64,000 bases of DNA from Bog-793 sp963785415 (GCA_963785415.1 CAWAVB010000001.1:744001-808000), one strand, 5' to 3'; shown: positions 1 through 8,474, numbered from the stretch's first letter. A program made the numbers and translations. The notes: generated from the sequence alone by a model not told the origin.

Positions 1-1310
1 CACATGAAACAGATGACGACCGCGACGGCGGCCGTCATCGCGCCGAGCGCCATCCGCACGCCTCGTTCACCGAAACGTTTCACGACGATGTCGCACCCGA
101 GACCGGCGAGCACGGCGATCGGGAAGCCCAAGACGATGAGGATGCGGTGGATCGGCAGCGCCTCGAGGCCGACCCGGGTGACGAGATGATCGACCCAAGG
201 CCCGCCGACCTGGTAGGCGACGAACATGCAACCCAGCGCTCCGAGCGTCATCCCGACGACGGCGGGACGCCTCCAGGCGATGAGGATGGCGACGCCGGCG
301 AGCACGAGCGCGATCACGCCGACGTAGGCCGAGGACTCGACGTAGTTGGCCGGTCCGAACCACGTGCTGCCGAGGGTCGGCAGTCCGTAGAAACCCTGGG
401 TGAAGACCTCGGCGATCGCCCGCAGCCCGAACTGCCCGTCGAGATCCTTGTTGAGGCGCGCCGAGTGGGCGAGCAGCGAGACGCCCGGGAGCCACAGCGG
501 GGCGGAGAGCGCGATCCCGCCGGCGAAGCCGGCCCCGACGCGAGCGAGTCCCTTTGTGGCGAGCCGACGCTTCTTGGCGAGGATGACGAGCGCCGCGACG
601 CCGAGGATGCCCAACAGGGTGACGCCCATGAGGACGTACTCCTCGGGGAACCCGCCGTAGACGGCGAAGGCGACCGACCCGGCGAGCAGCCAGAGGTCGC
701 GCACCCGGCGCCGGGAGCGGTAGGCGAGGACGACGCCGGCGACGATGAAGCCCGACCAGGCGACCGGTCCGCCGACCGCCCAGCCGAGGAACCCGGTGAA
801 GCTGCCGGACAGCATGAATGTGACGCCCCCGAGCGTGGCGCCGACCGGCCCGGCCCGCAGCACCCGGCAGCACACGTAGGTGCCGAGCCCGGCGATGAGC
901 AGCTTGCCGAGCACGGTGATGAGGAACGACGCCGACAGTGGGAAGAGGTAGCCGGCGAGCGTCGGGAGGGCGAGGGACGCCGATTCGAAGTTGAAAAGCT
1001 GTGGCAGCCCCGTGCCCGCGTAGCTGTCCCACAGCGGCAGCGAACCGTGGTGGACGATCTGCCAGTCGAGCGTGTTCCACGGCACGTCCTGGTCGATGAC
1101 GTCGCCGATCAGGTGGTTGTGGATCGGCGTGGTGACGATGTCCCGTGTGAGGTACGAGGCCGAGGCACCGAGCTGGCCCGGCCCGAAGCTGAAGCCGTCC
1201 TTCAGCGCCGGCGACAGGTACAGAAGCGCGACGAGGACGACGACGGCGACCCCGATGGCGTCGGCGACCCAACGGTGGCGGTGGACGGCCGCGACGAGCC
1301 GAGCGGTCAC
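1..1310 (-). CDS. Large polytopic membrane protein, YfhO-like (3' end beyond the window)
   Basis: The reading frame opens at GTG (1310) and stays open for 436 codons to the window edge, so the C-terminal part is missing. An N-terminal hydrophobic segment follows a short basic stretch. Further on come an extracytoplasmic-looking stretch containing HHGSLPLWDSYAGTGLPQL and then many Gly/Ala/Leu/Val-rich membrane spans. That stretch resembles RHGHLPVYDPYAWAGSPLL in the plus-strand gene at 60365-62995, so the two are probably paralogues of the YfhO or GT-C-like membrane family. YfhO-type proteins are implicated in glycosylation of cell-envelope polymers, but no substrate can be read here. The start lies 16 bases after the stop of the guaB3-like gene, which suggests co-transcription. 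No good ribosome-binding site is visible, and an upstream in-frame start cannot be excluded. Confidence 0.75.
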   Translation of the reverse strand, partial: MTARLVAAVHRHRWVADAIGVAVVVLVALLYLSPALKDGFSFGPGQLGASASYLTRDIVTTPIHNHLIGDVIDQDVPWNTLDWQIVHHGSLPLWDSYAGTGLPQLFNFESASLALPTLAGYLFPLSASFLITVLGKLLIAGLGTYVCCRVLRAGPVGATLGGVTFMLSGSFTGFLGWAVGGPVAWSGFIVAGVVLAYRSRRRVRDLWLLAGSVAFAVYGGFPEEYVLMGVTLLGILGVAALVILAKKRRLATKGLARVGAGFAGGIALSAPLWLPGVSLLAHSARLNKDLDGQFGLRAIAEVFTQGFYGLPTLGSTWFGPANYVESSAYVGVIALVLAGVAILIAWRRPAVVGMTLGALGCMFVAYQVGGPWVDHLVTRVGLEALPIHRILIVLGFPIAVLAGLGCDIVVKRFGERGVRMALGAMTAAVAVVICFM

Positions 1311-1326
1311 GTGCGGCGCGCCCCCG

Positions 1327-2493
1327 TCACGCGTCCCGCCCGCTCCCGCTCGTCCCCCCCGGGCGCCGGATCCGTCTCCTCGGGCTCGGCGCCACAAGCA
1401 TCGTCGCCTTGTGGAACTCGCGGACCGTCCCGTACCCCGACATCGCCATGGCGGCGCGCAGCGCCCCGAAGAGGTTGCACCGGCCGTCGGCGTCGTGCGA
1501 CGGGCCGGTGAGGATCTCCTCGAGCGTGCCAAGCACCGGCACGCGCTCGACCGCGCCCCGCGGCAACGTCGCGTGGCCGGCCGCCGGCGCGAACCAGACG
1601 CCGCGACCCGGCATCTCCGCCGCGGCGGCCAACGGCGTCGAGAGCATCACGGCGTCGGCGCCGCAGGCGATCGCCGCGGCGACGTCGCCACCCGTGGCAA
1701 TCGGGCCCTCGGCGACGACGTGCGCGTAGACACCCGTCTCCTCGAGATGGCGACTGCGCGCCCCCGCAGCGTCGGCGATCGCCGTCGCCATCGGCGCGGC
1801 GACACCGAGCACGCGCCGCGTCGAACCCGCCGACTCCCCCGGGCCGAGACCGACGAGCACGCCGACGGCGCCGGTCCGCATGAGGTGGAGCGCCCCCTGG
1901 TACGACGCGCACCAGCCCACGATCACCGGCAGGTCGAGGGCGCGGATGAACCGCTCGAGGTCGAGACCGACCGCGGAGCGCGAGACGTGCTCCGCCGAGA
2001 TCGCCGTGCCGGCGACGACGAGAACGTCGAGGCCGGCTCCGGCGGCGGCCGGGACGAGCGCCGCGGCCCGCTGGGGAGTGACGGCCCCGCAGGCCACCGC
2101 ACCGCTCTCGGCGATCGCGCGCACCCGCGCCGCGACGAGCTCGGTCTTCACCGGCTCGGCGTAGATCTCCTGCAGGCGCCTGGTGACCCGGTCCGGGCTC
2201 AGCGAGGCGACCTCCTCGAGGAGGGGCACCGGGTCGGCGTACCTCGTCCACAACCCTTCGAGATCGAGGACGGCCGCGCCGCCAGCCGCGTCGATCAGCC
2301 GGGCCGAGTCGGGGCCGACGATGCCGTCCCGGGGTGCGGCCATGAAGGGCAGCGCAAAACGATAGGCGTCGAGCTGCCAGGACACGTCGACGTCACGCGG
2401 GTCTCGGGTCCGGCGCGAGGGGATGACCGCCACCTCGTCGAGCCGGTAGCCGCGGCGGCCGACCTTGCCCATCCCGATCTCGGCGTCCGCCAC
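1327..2493 (-). CDS. guaB3: GuaB3-family IMP dehydrogenase-related protein
   Basis: This 388-residue (beta/alpha)8 protein belongs to the IMP dehydrogenase/GMP reductase superfamily. It has the GuaB3 signatures IPSRRTRDP (residues 24-32), DLEGLWTRY (77-85) and MRTGAVGVLVG (205-215). No CBS domain pair interrupts the barrel, unlike canonical GuaB. At residues 216-226 the loop reads LGPGESAGSTR, where canonical IMPDH has a Cys in SICTT, so the usual catalytic thiol is absent. Some actinobacterial GuaB3 proteins share this loss as far as I recall. The reaction, presumably on purine nucleotides, is therefore uncertain. The start is GTG at 2493, with GAGGAG about 11 bases upstream. The protein ends in a basic tail. 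Confidence 0.9.
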   Translation of the reverse strand: MADAEIGMGKVGRRGYRLDEVAVIPSRRTRDPRDVDVSWQLDAYRFALPFMAAPRDGIVGPDSARLIDAAGGAAVLDLEGLWTRYADPVPLLEEVASLSPDRVTRRLQEIYAEPVKTELVAARVRAIAESGAVACGAVTPQRAAALVPAAAGAGLDVLVVAGTAISAEHVSRSAVGLDLERFIRALDLPVIVGWCASYQGALHLMRTGAVGVLVGLGPGESAGSTRRVLGVAAPMATAIADAAGARSRHLEETGVYAHVVAEGPIATGGDVAAAIACGADAVMLSTPLAAAAEMPGRGVWFAPAAGHATLPRGAVERVPVLGTLEEILTGPSHDADGRCNLFGALRAAMAMSGYGTVREFHKATMLVAPSPRRRIRRPGGTSGSGRDA

Positions 2494-2571
2494 GTGTGCA
2501 ACTTCTCCTCACCCGAAAACCGCGTCCCGGAACCGGCGGACGACCCCTGTGGACAGTAGTCGAGCCCCGGA

Positions 2572-3243
2572 CTAGGTCCCGGCGAACACCGCCGCCAGGA
2601 GATCCCAGACGATGCGGGCGGTGAGGCCCCAGATGAGGTCGTCGGCGAGCTCCGGCGCCCCGGCGAAAAAGCACACGCCGGCTTCGCCACCGGGGGTGCC
2701 CCATCGTTCCTGCCAGGAGACGCCCTCTCCCGCCAGCGACGCCAGGGGCACCTCGAGGATCGCCGCCACCTCATGCCCGTCGGCCACGTAGTCGGGGTGC
2801 CCCGTGACGACCCCGACGAACGGGACGACCCGCTCATCGCCCCGGATGCGTTCCACGACCGCGAAGGAGCCGATCACCTCGACGAGACCCGGATCGAGCC
2901 CGATCTCCTCCTGCGACTCGCGCAGCGCTGCGGCGACCGGCTCCTCGCCGGGCTCGAGGTGGCCGCCGGGGAAGGCAATGTTGCCCGCGTCACGCTCGAG
3001 CGCCGCCGAGCGGCGGATGAGGACGAGCGCCGCCTCGCCCCTGCGCTCGACGACCGGGATGAGCACCGCCGAGTGGACCGGTGGCGAAGGCGCCGGCGTC
3101 GTCGCCAGAGGCGCGAGCCCGCGTCGCAACCGGTCGACCGGGATCGCGGAGCGCCGCGCCGCCGGGAGTGCCATCCACGGCGCGGGTTCGCCGCGACGCG
3201 CGTCGTCCGGGCGGGGGACGGTCTGGCGGTACGGCGCGGACAC
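2572..3243 (-). CDS. Nudix hydrolase, CoA pyrophosphatase-like
   Basis: This 223-residue protein has a Nudix box at about residues 93-115. It starts GGHLEPGEE and continues RESQEEIGL, giving the GX5EX7REUXEEXGU pattern that binds the divalent metal and cleaves nucleoside diphosphate-linked substrates. The segment AGNIAFPGGH just before the box is typical of the NudL/CoA pyrophosphatase branch, so CoA or a CoA derivative is the likely substrate. About 50 N-terminal residues rich in Pro and Ala precede the domain. GTG at 3243 is chosen because a TACGCT hexamer sits exactly 6 bases upstream, as at other leaderless genes in this window. A strong hairpin lies between this gene and groL, so it is probably transcribed on its own. 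Confidence 0.88.
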   Translation of the reverse strand: MSAPYRQTVPRPDDARRGEPAPWMALPAARRSAIPVDRLRRGLAPLATTPAPSPPVHSAVLIPVVERRGEAALVLIRRSAALERDAGNIAFPGGHLEPGEEPVAAALRESQEEIGLDPGLVEVIGSFAVVERIRGDERVVPFVGVVTGHPDYVADGHEVAAILEVPLASLAGEGVSWQERWGTPGGEAGVCFFAGAPELADDLIWGLTARIVWDLLAAVFAGT

Positions 3244-3249
3244 GCGCGC

Positions 3250-3255
3250 AGCGTA
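3250..3255 (-). promoter_or_regulatory. -10 element of a leaderless promoter for the Nudix gene
   Basis: The minus strand reads TACGCT, then 6 bases, then GTG. The hexamer fits the actinobacterial TANNNT -10 consensus, and its spacing would place the transcription start on the first base of the start codon. Confidence 0.5.
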
Positions 3256-3262
3256 CCGGACC

Positions 3263-3300
3263 CCGCGGCGGCGGCCGGGTGAAACCGGCGTCCGCCGCGG
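3263..3300 (-). terminator. Hairpin downstream of groL
   Basis: A perfect 9-bp inverted repeat pairs 3263-3271 with 3292-3300. Inside it, a second perfect 5-bp stem pairs 3274-3278 with 3285-3289 across a 6-base loop. It begins 16 bases after the groL stop and lacks a U-tract, as is common for actinobacterial terminators. Its place between groL and the Nudix promoter fits transcription termination. Confidence 0.55.
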
Positions 3301-3316
3301 GTGCGGGTGAACGGCC

Positions 3317-4945
3317 TTACATCATCCCCATGCCGCTCGGGTCCGGACCGGCCGGTCCGGCGGACTGCTTCTCGGGCTTGTCGACGACGAGCACGTCGGT
3401 CGTCAAGAGCAGCGCCGCGACCGAGGCCGCGTTCTGCAGGGCCGACCGCGTCACCTTCGCCGGGTCGATGATGCCCGACTTCACGAGGTCCTCGATGACG
3501 CCGGTCTGGGCGTTCAGCCCGATCGTGCCCTCGCGGGATTCGACGTCGCGAACCATGAGCGACCCTTCGAGCCCGGCGTTCAGCGCGATCCACTTCAACG
3601 GCTCCTCGAGGGCGCGGGCGACCGCCATGGCACCCGTCTCCTCGTCGCCTTTCAGCGAATGCGCCACCTTCACGACCGCGGGGCGCGCGCGGAGCAACGC
3701 CGTGCCGCCACCGGCGACGACGCCCTCCTCGATCGCGGCACGGGTCGCGGAGAGCGCGTCCTCGATGCGGTGCTTCTTCTCTTTCAGCTCGACCTCCGTC
3801 GCCGCGCCGACGCGGACCACCGCGACGCCCGCGACGAGCTTGGCGACGCGCTCCTGGAGCTTCTCCTTGTCCCAGTCCGAGTCGGACTCTTCGATCTCGT
3901 GTTTCATCTGGGCGATCCGGGCCTTCACCGCATCCTCGGAACCGGCGCCTTCGACGATCGTCGTGTCGTCCTTCGTCACGACGACGCGACGCGCATGTCC
4001 CATCACGTCGAGCGTCGCCGACTCGAGCTTCAGCCCGACCTCCTCGGCGACGACCTGGCCGCCGGTCATGACGGCGATGTCGGCGAGCATCTCCTTGCGG
4101 CGCTGCCCGTAGGCCGGGGACTTGACGGCGATCGACTGGAACGTGCCGCGGATCTTGTTCACGACGAGCGTCGCGAGCGCTTCGCCCTCGACGTCCTCGG
4201 CGATGATGAGCAGCGGCTTGCCGGTCTGCATCACCTTCTCGAGCACCGGGACGAGATCGTGCACGGCCGAGATCTTCGAGTCGACGATGAGGATCTGCGG
4301 ATCCTCGAGCACGCCCTCTTGACGATCGGGGTCGGTCACGAAATACGGCGAGAGGTAGCCCTTGTCGAACTGCATGCCCTCGGTGAACTCGAGCTCGAGC
4401 CCGAAGGTGTTCGACTCCTCGACGGTCACGGTCCCGTCCTTGCCGACCTTGTCGATGGCATCGGCGAGGACCTCGCCGATCGAGGCGTCGGCGGCCGAGA
4501 TCGCGGCGATCTGGGCGATCTCGTGCCGGCCCTCGACGTCGCGGGCCTGGGACTTGATCGATTCGACCGCCGAGGCGACGCCGCGCTCGATGCCGCGCTT
4601 CAGCGCCATCGGGTTCGCGCCGGCCGCCACGTTACGCAGGCCCTCGCGCACGAGCGCCTGGGCGAGCACGGTCGCGGTCGTCGTCCCGTCGCCGGCGATG
4701 TCGTTCGTCTTCGTCGCCACCTCACGGACGAGATGGGCGCCGAGGTTCTCGAACGGGTCGTCGAGATCGATCTCCTTGGCGATCGTGACGCCGTCGTTCG
4801 TGATCGTCGGCGCGCCCCATTTCTTGTCGAGGACGACGTTGCGCCCCTTCGGCCCGAGGGTCACCTTCACGGTGTCGGCGAGCTTGTTCACGCCGATCTC
4901 GAGGCGCCGGCGGGCGTCTTCGTCGAAGAGCAGTATCTTCGGCAT
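3317..4945 (-). CDS. groL: Chaperonin GroEL (60 kDa)
   Basis: This full-length 542-residue group I chaperonin folds cytosolic proteins inside a double heptameric ring with GroES. Visible family features are the N-terminal GPKGRNVVLDKKWGAPTITNDGV, the nucleotide-binding GDGTTTATVLAQ, and the Gly-Met-rich tail ending GMGMM. That tail marks the housekeeping GroEL2-like class rather than the His-rich GroEL1 class seen in many actinobacteria. The ATG overlaps the groS stop by one base (TGATG), so translation is coupled. Expression is predicted to follow the CIRCE-controlled promoter ahead of groS. A hairpin follows the stop codon. Confidence 0.98.
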   Translation of the reverse strand: MPKILLFDEDARRRLEIGVNKLADTVKVTLGPKGRNVVLDKKWGAPTITNDGVTIAKEIDLDDPFENLGAHLVREVATKTNDIAGDGTTTATVLAQALVREGLRNVAAGANPMALKRGIERGVASAVESIKSQARDVEGRHEIAQIAAISAADASIGEVLADAIDKVGKDGTVTVEESNTFGLELEFTEGMQFDKGYLSPYFVTDPDRQEGVLEDPQILIVDSKISAVHDLVPVLEKVMQTGKPLLIIAEDVEGEALATLVVNKIRGTFQSIAVKSPAYGQRRKEMLADIAVMTGGQVVAEEVGLKLESATLDVMGHARRVVVTKDDTTIVEGAGSEDAVKARIAQMKHEIEESDSDWDKEKLQERVAKLVAGVAVVRVGAATEVELKEKKHRIEDALSATRAAIEEGVVAGGGTALLRARPAVVKVAHSLKGDEETGAMAVARALEEPLKWIALNAGLEGSLMVRDVESREGTIGLNAQTGVIEDLVKSGIIDPAKVTRSALQNAASVAALLLTTDVLVVDKPEKQSAGPAGPDPSGMGMM

Positions 4946-5238
4946 CAGCCGACCACCTTGGCGAGCACGTCGCGACCCGACAGGATGAGCAGGTCCTCAC
5001 CGTCGATCGTGATCTCGGTGCCGCCGTACTTCGAGTAGACGACCTTGTCGCCGACCTTCACGTCGAGCGGGATGAGCTCGCCGGTGTTCTCAGCCCGGCG
5101 TCCGGGCCCGGCCGCGAGGACCTCACCCTGCTGGGGCTTCTCCTTCGCCGTGTCGGGGATGACGAGACCCGACGCCGTCTTCTCCTCGGCCTCGCTCGGG
5201 CGGACGACGATGCGGTCGTCCAGCGGTTGCAGCTTCAT
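4945..5238 (-). CDS. groS: Co-chaperonin GroES (10 kDa)
   Basis: This 97-residue heptameric lid of the GroEL chamber contains the conserved LQPLDDRIVVRP start, the mobile loop region EEKTASGLVIPDTAKEKPQ, and a C-terminal DLLILSGRDVLAKV. The frame is open 26 codons further upstream, but ATG at 5238 is chosen. It begins the conserved domain and has an AGGAGG about 9 bases upstream, and the longer version would read through the promoter and CIRCE operator. It is the first gene of the groS-groL operon and overlaps groL by one base. Confidence 0.97.
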   Translation of the reverse strand: MKLQPLDDRIVVRPSEAEEKTASGLVIPDTAKEKPQQGEVLAAGPGRRAENTGELIPLDVKVGDKVVYSKYGGTEITIDGEDLLILSGRDVLAKVVG

Positions 5239-5261
5239 TTCCGCGGCCTCCTGTGGCTCCG

Positions 5262-5288
5262 TTGGCACTCTCTGGTTTCGAGTGCCAA
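5262..5288 (-). promoter_or_regulatory. CIRCE operator (HrcA binding site)
   Basis: The perfect palindrome TTGGCACTC, 9 bases, GAGTGCCAA matches the CIRCE layout (consensus TTAGCACTC-N9-GAGTGCTAA) with one symmetric change in each arm. It lies 23 bases before the groS start, just after the promoter -10. HrcA binding there would block transcription until heat shock. No hrcA gene is in the window. Confidence 0.92.
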
Positions 5289-5316
5289 CGATACCGGGGC
5301 GCCCGCGCCCTGGCAA
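5288..5316 (-). promoter_or_regulatory. groS-groL promoter
   Basis: On the minus strand a TTGCCA -35 (5311-5316) and a TATCGT -10 (5288-5293) are separated by exactly 17 bases. The -10 abuts the CIRCE operator, the geometry expected for HrcA repression of a housekeeping-sigma promoter. Confidence 0.65.
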
Positions 5317-5370
5317 ACGGGTGGGCCGAGTGCTGACGACCTCGTCGTCGGGGCGGCGCGCCGTCCCGTC

Positions 5371-6105
5371 TCAGTCGAAGATCACGTGCCCCCAGGCGGC
5401 GACGGGCCCGGGATCCCCCGCGACGGTCACCGCCGCGGGGTCGCGGGGGGTCCGGTGGAGGAGCCAGAGGTACAGGTCCGAGGCCGCGGCCGTGACCGTC
5501 GCCTGCGCCGCCTGCGGATCGTCGGCGGTGAGCCGGTCCGGCGCCATGCCGAGTCGCCAGCTGCGGCCGGCATCGTCGGCGACGAGCGAGAGCGTGCTGG
5601 CGAGCTCCTCGATCGGGTGGACGGCAACGTAGCGGGCGACGAACCCCAGGTACTCGTCGACGCCGTCGACGGCGAGCGCGGCGTCGATCGCCGTCGGGGT
5701 GCCGGCGGCGGCCTCGGCGTCCCAGCGGTGCACCGACGTCTCCTGGGCCATGCGCCGGAACCAGAATGCCGCGGGGGCCGGTGCGTCGGCGGACCAGTTC
5801 CAGACAGGCTCGGCGGGGTCCGTCACCTCGAACGCCGCGACGAGCGCGGCGAGCCCGGCGTCGTAGGCGGCGGCGAGATCGGCGAAGCCGACGTCGTCGC
5901 CGACCCCGATGCGGGTGACACGGGCGGTCGCCTTGGTAGCCAGGATCTCGGCCACCCAGCGGTGGATGGCCTCGATGTGCGCGAGCAGCTGTCCCATGTC
6001 CCATTCCGGGCAGCTCGGGACGGGCACGCTCGGCGCGGCGCGCGCCGCCGTGACCAGGCGGCCGCCTTCGATCCGGAGCTGGTCGAGGTACTCGTCGGTG
6101 TCCAT
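5371..6105 (-). CDS. Maleylpyruvate isomerase family mycothiol-dependent enzyme
   Basis: This 244-residue protein has the N-terminal MDMPI/DinB-like fold. The diagnostic CPEWDMGQLLAHIEAIHRWV is at residues 32-51, and the His-containing ETSVHRWDAE comes near residue 125. In this family such His and Glu residues bind a divalent metal, and mycothiol is the thiol cofactor. The family covers mycothiol-dependent maleylpyruvate isomerase and mycothiol S-transferases; the actual substrate cannot be told from sequence. A C-terminal sterol-carrier-like half follows (about 150-244). The ATG is 4 bases after the tsaD stop, so it is probably the last gene of the udg-tsaEB-rimI-tsaD operon. If it functions, it implies mycothiol is present. 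Confidence 0.85.
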   Translation of the reverse strand: MDTDEYLDQLRIEGGRLVTAARAAPSVPVPSCPEWDMGQLLAHIEAIHRWVAEILATKATARVTRIGVGDDVGFADLAAAYDAGLAALVAAFEVTDPAEPVWNWSADAPAPAAFWFRRMAQETSVHRWDAEAAAGTPTAIDAALAVDGVDEYLGFVARYVAVHPIEELASTLSLVADDAGRSWRLGMAPDRLTADDPQAAQATVTAAASDLYLWLLHRTPRDPAAVTVAGDPGPVAAWGHVIFD

Positions 6106-6109
6106 GGAT

Positions 6110-7189
6110 CTAGATCTTCTCCGCGGTCGAATGGCCCGACAACTCGACTCGGGCGCGCGGCGAGCGCTTCGTCGCCCCGCGACGGCGGCCCGGGAACGCC
6201 AGCCCCGGCTCGGCGCCCGAGTCGAGCGGCGTCGGGCCGCAGGCAGCGAGGTTGTAATGCGCCGCGGCGGCGATCATCGCCGCGTTGTCGGTGCACATCG
6301 CCCGGCTCGGGAGGTAGACACCGAGCCCGGCCGAAGCCGCCGCGGCCCGGAACGCGGCGCGCAGCGGGCCGTTGGCGGCGACGCCCCCGGCGAGGCAGAC
6401 CGAACGGGCCCCGAGGCTCTCCGCAGCGCGCATCGCCTTCGTGATGAGGATCTCGACGACGGCCGCCTGGAACGACGCCGCGACGTCGGGGCCGGGGACG
6501 TCGGGGTGGGCCCGCACGTAGTGGATGACGGCGGTCTTCAGCCCCGAGAACGAAAGGTCCAGTCCCTCGCGCAGCATCGGCCGCGGAAAAGCGATCGCCG
6601 CCGGATCGCCCTCGGCCGCGGCCGCCTCGATCGCCGGGCCGCCCGGGTAGGTGAGCCCGAGGAAGCGCGCCACCTTGTCGAACGCCTCGCCGGCGGCGTC
6701 GTCGACCGTCTCGCCTAGCACCTCGTAGGCACGCGGCCCGGTCATTTTCACGATCAGGCTGTGACCGCCCGACACGAGGACGACGACGGCCGGCAGTTCG
6801 ATCGTCGGGTCCTCGAGCAGCGAGGCGTACAGGTGGCCCTCGAGATGGTTCACGCCGACGTAGGGAACGCCCCACGCCATCGCCAGCGCCTTGGCGAAGG
6901 AGACCCCGACCAGGAGCGCGCCGATGAGCCCGGGCCCTGCCGTCGCCGCGACGGCCGCCACCGGTGGCGACCCGGCCCGCAGCCCCGCGCCCTCGAGCGC
7001 CTCGGTGAGGACCGGGACGATGCGCTCGAGGTGCGCCCGGCCCGCGAGCTCCGGCACGACGCCGCCGAAGTGGGCGTGCAGGTCGACCTGGCTCGACACG
7101 ACCGAGGAGAGGATCTCGCGACCGTCGGCCACGACGGCGGCCGCCGTCTCGTCGCACGAGGTCTCCACGGCGAGGACAAGCTCGCTCAT
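6110..7189 (-). CDS. tsaD: tRNA t6A37 threonylcarbamoyltransferase TsaD
   Basis: TsaD transfers the threonylcarbamoyl group from threonylcarbamoyl-AMP to A37 of ANN-decoding tRNAs, with TsaB and TsaE. The 359-residue Kae1-type ASKHA protein has the N-terminal SCDETAAAVV, the metal-binding HLEGH pair, SGGHSL and LAGGVAANGPLR. ATG at 7189 was chosen although the frame extends 32 codons upstream. The conserved protein starts MSELVLAVETSCDET, and this ATG overlaps the rimI stop in an ATGA. All partners except TsaC lie in the same overlapping operon. Confidence 0.97.
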   Translation of the reverse strand: MSELVLAVETSCDETAAAVVADGREILSSVVSSQVDLHAHFGGVVPELAGRAHLERIVPVLTEALEGAGLRAGSPPVAAVAATAGPGLIGALLVGVSFAKALAMAWGVPYVGVNHLEGHLYASLLEDPTIELPAVVVLVSGGHSLIVKMTGPRAYEVLGETVDDAAGEAFDKVARFLGLTYPGGPAIEAAAAEGDPAAIAFPRPMLREGLDLSFSGLKTAVIHYVRAHPDVPGPDVAASFQAAVVEILITKAMRAAESLGARSVCLAGGVAANGPLRAAFRAAAASAGLGVYLPSRAMCTDNAAMIAAAAHYNLAACGPTPLDSGAEPGLAFPGRRRGATKRSPRARVELSGHSTAEKI

Positions 7190-7773
7190 CGGCCCTCCCG
7201 CACTTCGGCCGTCGGCTCGGCGAGCGCAGCGCCGATCGAGGCGAGGCGCGCCCCGTAGTCGTCGGAGTCGACGTCGTGGACCCACATGACGAGGCCGTCC
7301 TCGTTCGACCTCGCGTAGTAGTTCTTGCGGATCCCGACCGGGGCGAAGCCGAACCAGGTGTAGAGCCGCTGCGCCGCGACGTTGGAGAGCCGGACCTCCA
7401 GGGTGAGCGCCGACGCCCCGGTATCACGCGCCTCGGCGACGAGGCGCCAGAGCAGGCGCGCGCCGATCCGACGACCCTGCCACGCCGTGTCGACGCCGAG
7501 CGTCGTCACGTGGCCCTCGCCGGCGATGAGCATGCACCCGGCGTACCCGACGACCTCGCCGTTCGCTCTCGCGACCCAGTACTGGCGGGTCGTGCGCAAG
7601 GCGAGCTCCGACAGGTAGAGCGCGGCCGACCACGGCTCGGGGAAGATCTCCCGCTCGATCATGACGACCGAGGCGACGTCGCGCCGGTGCATGGGCGCGA
7701 CGTCGACGGCGTCCGCGCCCCGCGGCGGCGCCGGCTTCGCCCCCGGATCGTGCCGTCTGATGAGCCGCGTCAC
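7186..7773 (-). CDS. rimI: Ribosomal-protein-alanine N-acetyltransferase RimI
   Basis: This 195-residue GNAT acetyltransferase is of the RimI type, expected to acetylate the N-terminus of protein S18 and possibly other proteins. The acetyl-CoA pyrophosphate loop is present as VDTAWQGRRIGARLL, followed by the RimI-typical LEVRLSNVAAQRLYTWFGF and RKNYYA. GTG at 7773 forms a GTGA overlap with the tsaB stop, which fixes the start better than the open upstream frame does. rimI is commonly placed between tsaB and tsaD in actinobacteria. About 25 extra N-terminal residues and a C-terminal tail make it longer than the E. coli protein. Confidence 0.93.
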   Translation of the reverse strand: MTRLIRRHDPGAKPAPPRGADAVDVAPMHRRDVASVVMIEREIFPEPWSAALYLSELALRTTRQYWVARANGEVVGYAGCMLIAGEGHVTTLGVDTAWQGRRIGARLLWRLVAEARDTGASALTLEVRLSNVAAQRLYTWFGFAPVGIRKNYYARSNEDGLVMWVHDVDSDDYGARLASIGAALAEPTAEVREGR

Positions 7774-8474
7774 GGCCGGTTCTTCCCGGGCGGCTCGCGG
7801 GTGACGAAGTTCGCGCGCGCGTCGGCGGCGCGCAGGTAGCACGGTTCGATCCCCACGGCATCCGTCGTCGCGCCTTTGGCGACGCGCTCGACCCCGATCG
7901 CCCCGAGCACGGCGACCGAGGGTGCCGCCAGGTCGTCACCGCCGAAGCGGCACACGAGGCCGTCCCGGTTGACGAGCACCGCCTCGAGGTCCCCCGCGGC
8001 GTCGCCGACGATGAACACCGCGCCAGACAACTCGCCGAGGCGCGCCTGCAGCCGCGACACCGGGCCGATCTCCAAACCGCCGCCGGGGAACTCCCAGGCG
8101 ACCTCGCCGCGACGCATGTCGACGACCGGCACGACGACCCCGGGCGGGCGGAGCGGGTCGGCGGAGGCACCCCGCCGGAGCACCTCGGTGCTCCGCACCG
8201 CGACGAGTGGGATGCCGAGCGCGAAGCCGAAGGCCTTCGCCGCGGCGATGCCGACGCGCAGCCCGGTGAACAGCCCGGGCCCGACGTCGACGGCGACGGC
8301 ATCGACCTCGGAAAAGCCGATCCCGGCCGCGGCGACGACCGATTCGACCGCGGGGTGCAGCGTCTCGGCGTGGCGACGCCGGCACGGGTGATGCGACTCG
8401 GCGAGTACTCCGTCCGAGCCGACGAGCGCGGCTCCGACCTCGATCGTCGCGGTCTCGAGCGCGAGGACGATCAC
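7770..8474 (-). CDS. tsaB: tRNA t6A biosynthesis protein TsaB
   Basis: TsaB is the non-catalytic ASKHA partner that dimerises with TsaD and is needed for t6A synthesis. This 234-residue protein opens with LALETATIEVGAAL and has the family motif VDVGPGLFTGLRVGIAAAKAF near residues 62-82. It lies between tsaE and rimI with 4-base overlaps at both ends: ATGA with tsaE and GTGA with rimI. The C-terminal region is variable, as in the family. Confidence 0.95.
   Translation of the reverse strand: MIVLALETATIEVGAALVGSDGVLAESHHPCRRRHAETLHPAVESVVAAAGIGFSEVDAVAVDVGPGLFTGLRVGIAAAKAFGFALGIPLVAVRSTEVLRRGASADPLRPPGVVVPVVDMRRGEVAWEFPGGGLEIGPVSRLQARLGELSGAVFIVGDAAGDLEAVLVNRDGLVCRFGGDDLAAPSVAVLGAIGVERVAKGATTDAVGIEPCYLRAADARANFVTREPPGKNRP

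Noticed and set aside
147..1511. Plus-strand open frame of 454 codons opposite the membrane protein
   Set aside because: It is Asp/Arg/Glu-rich without family features and is the complement of the YfhO-like and guaB3 genes; GC-rich antisense frames stay open by codon bias.
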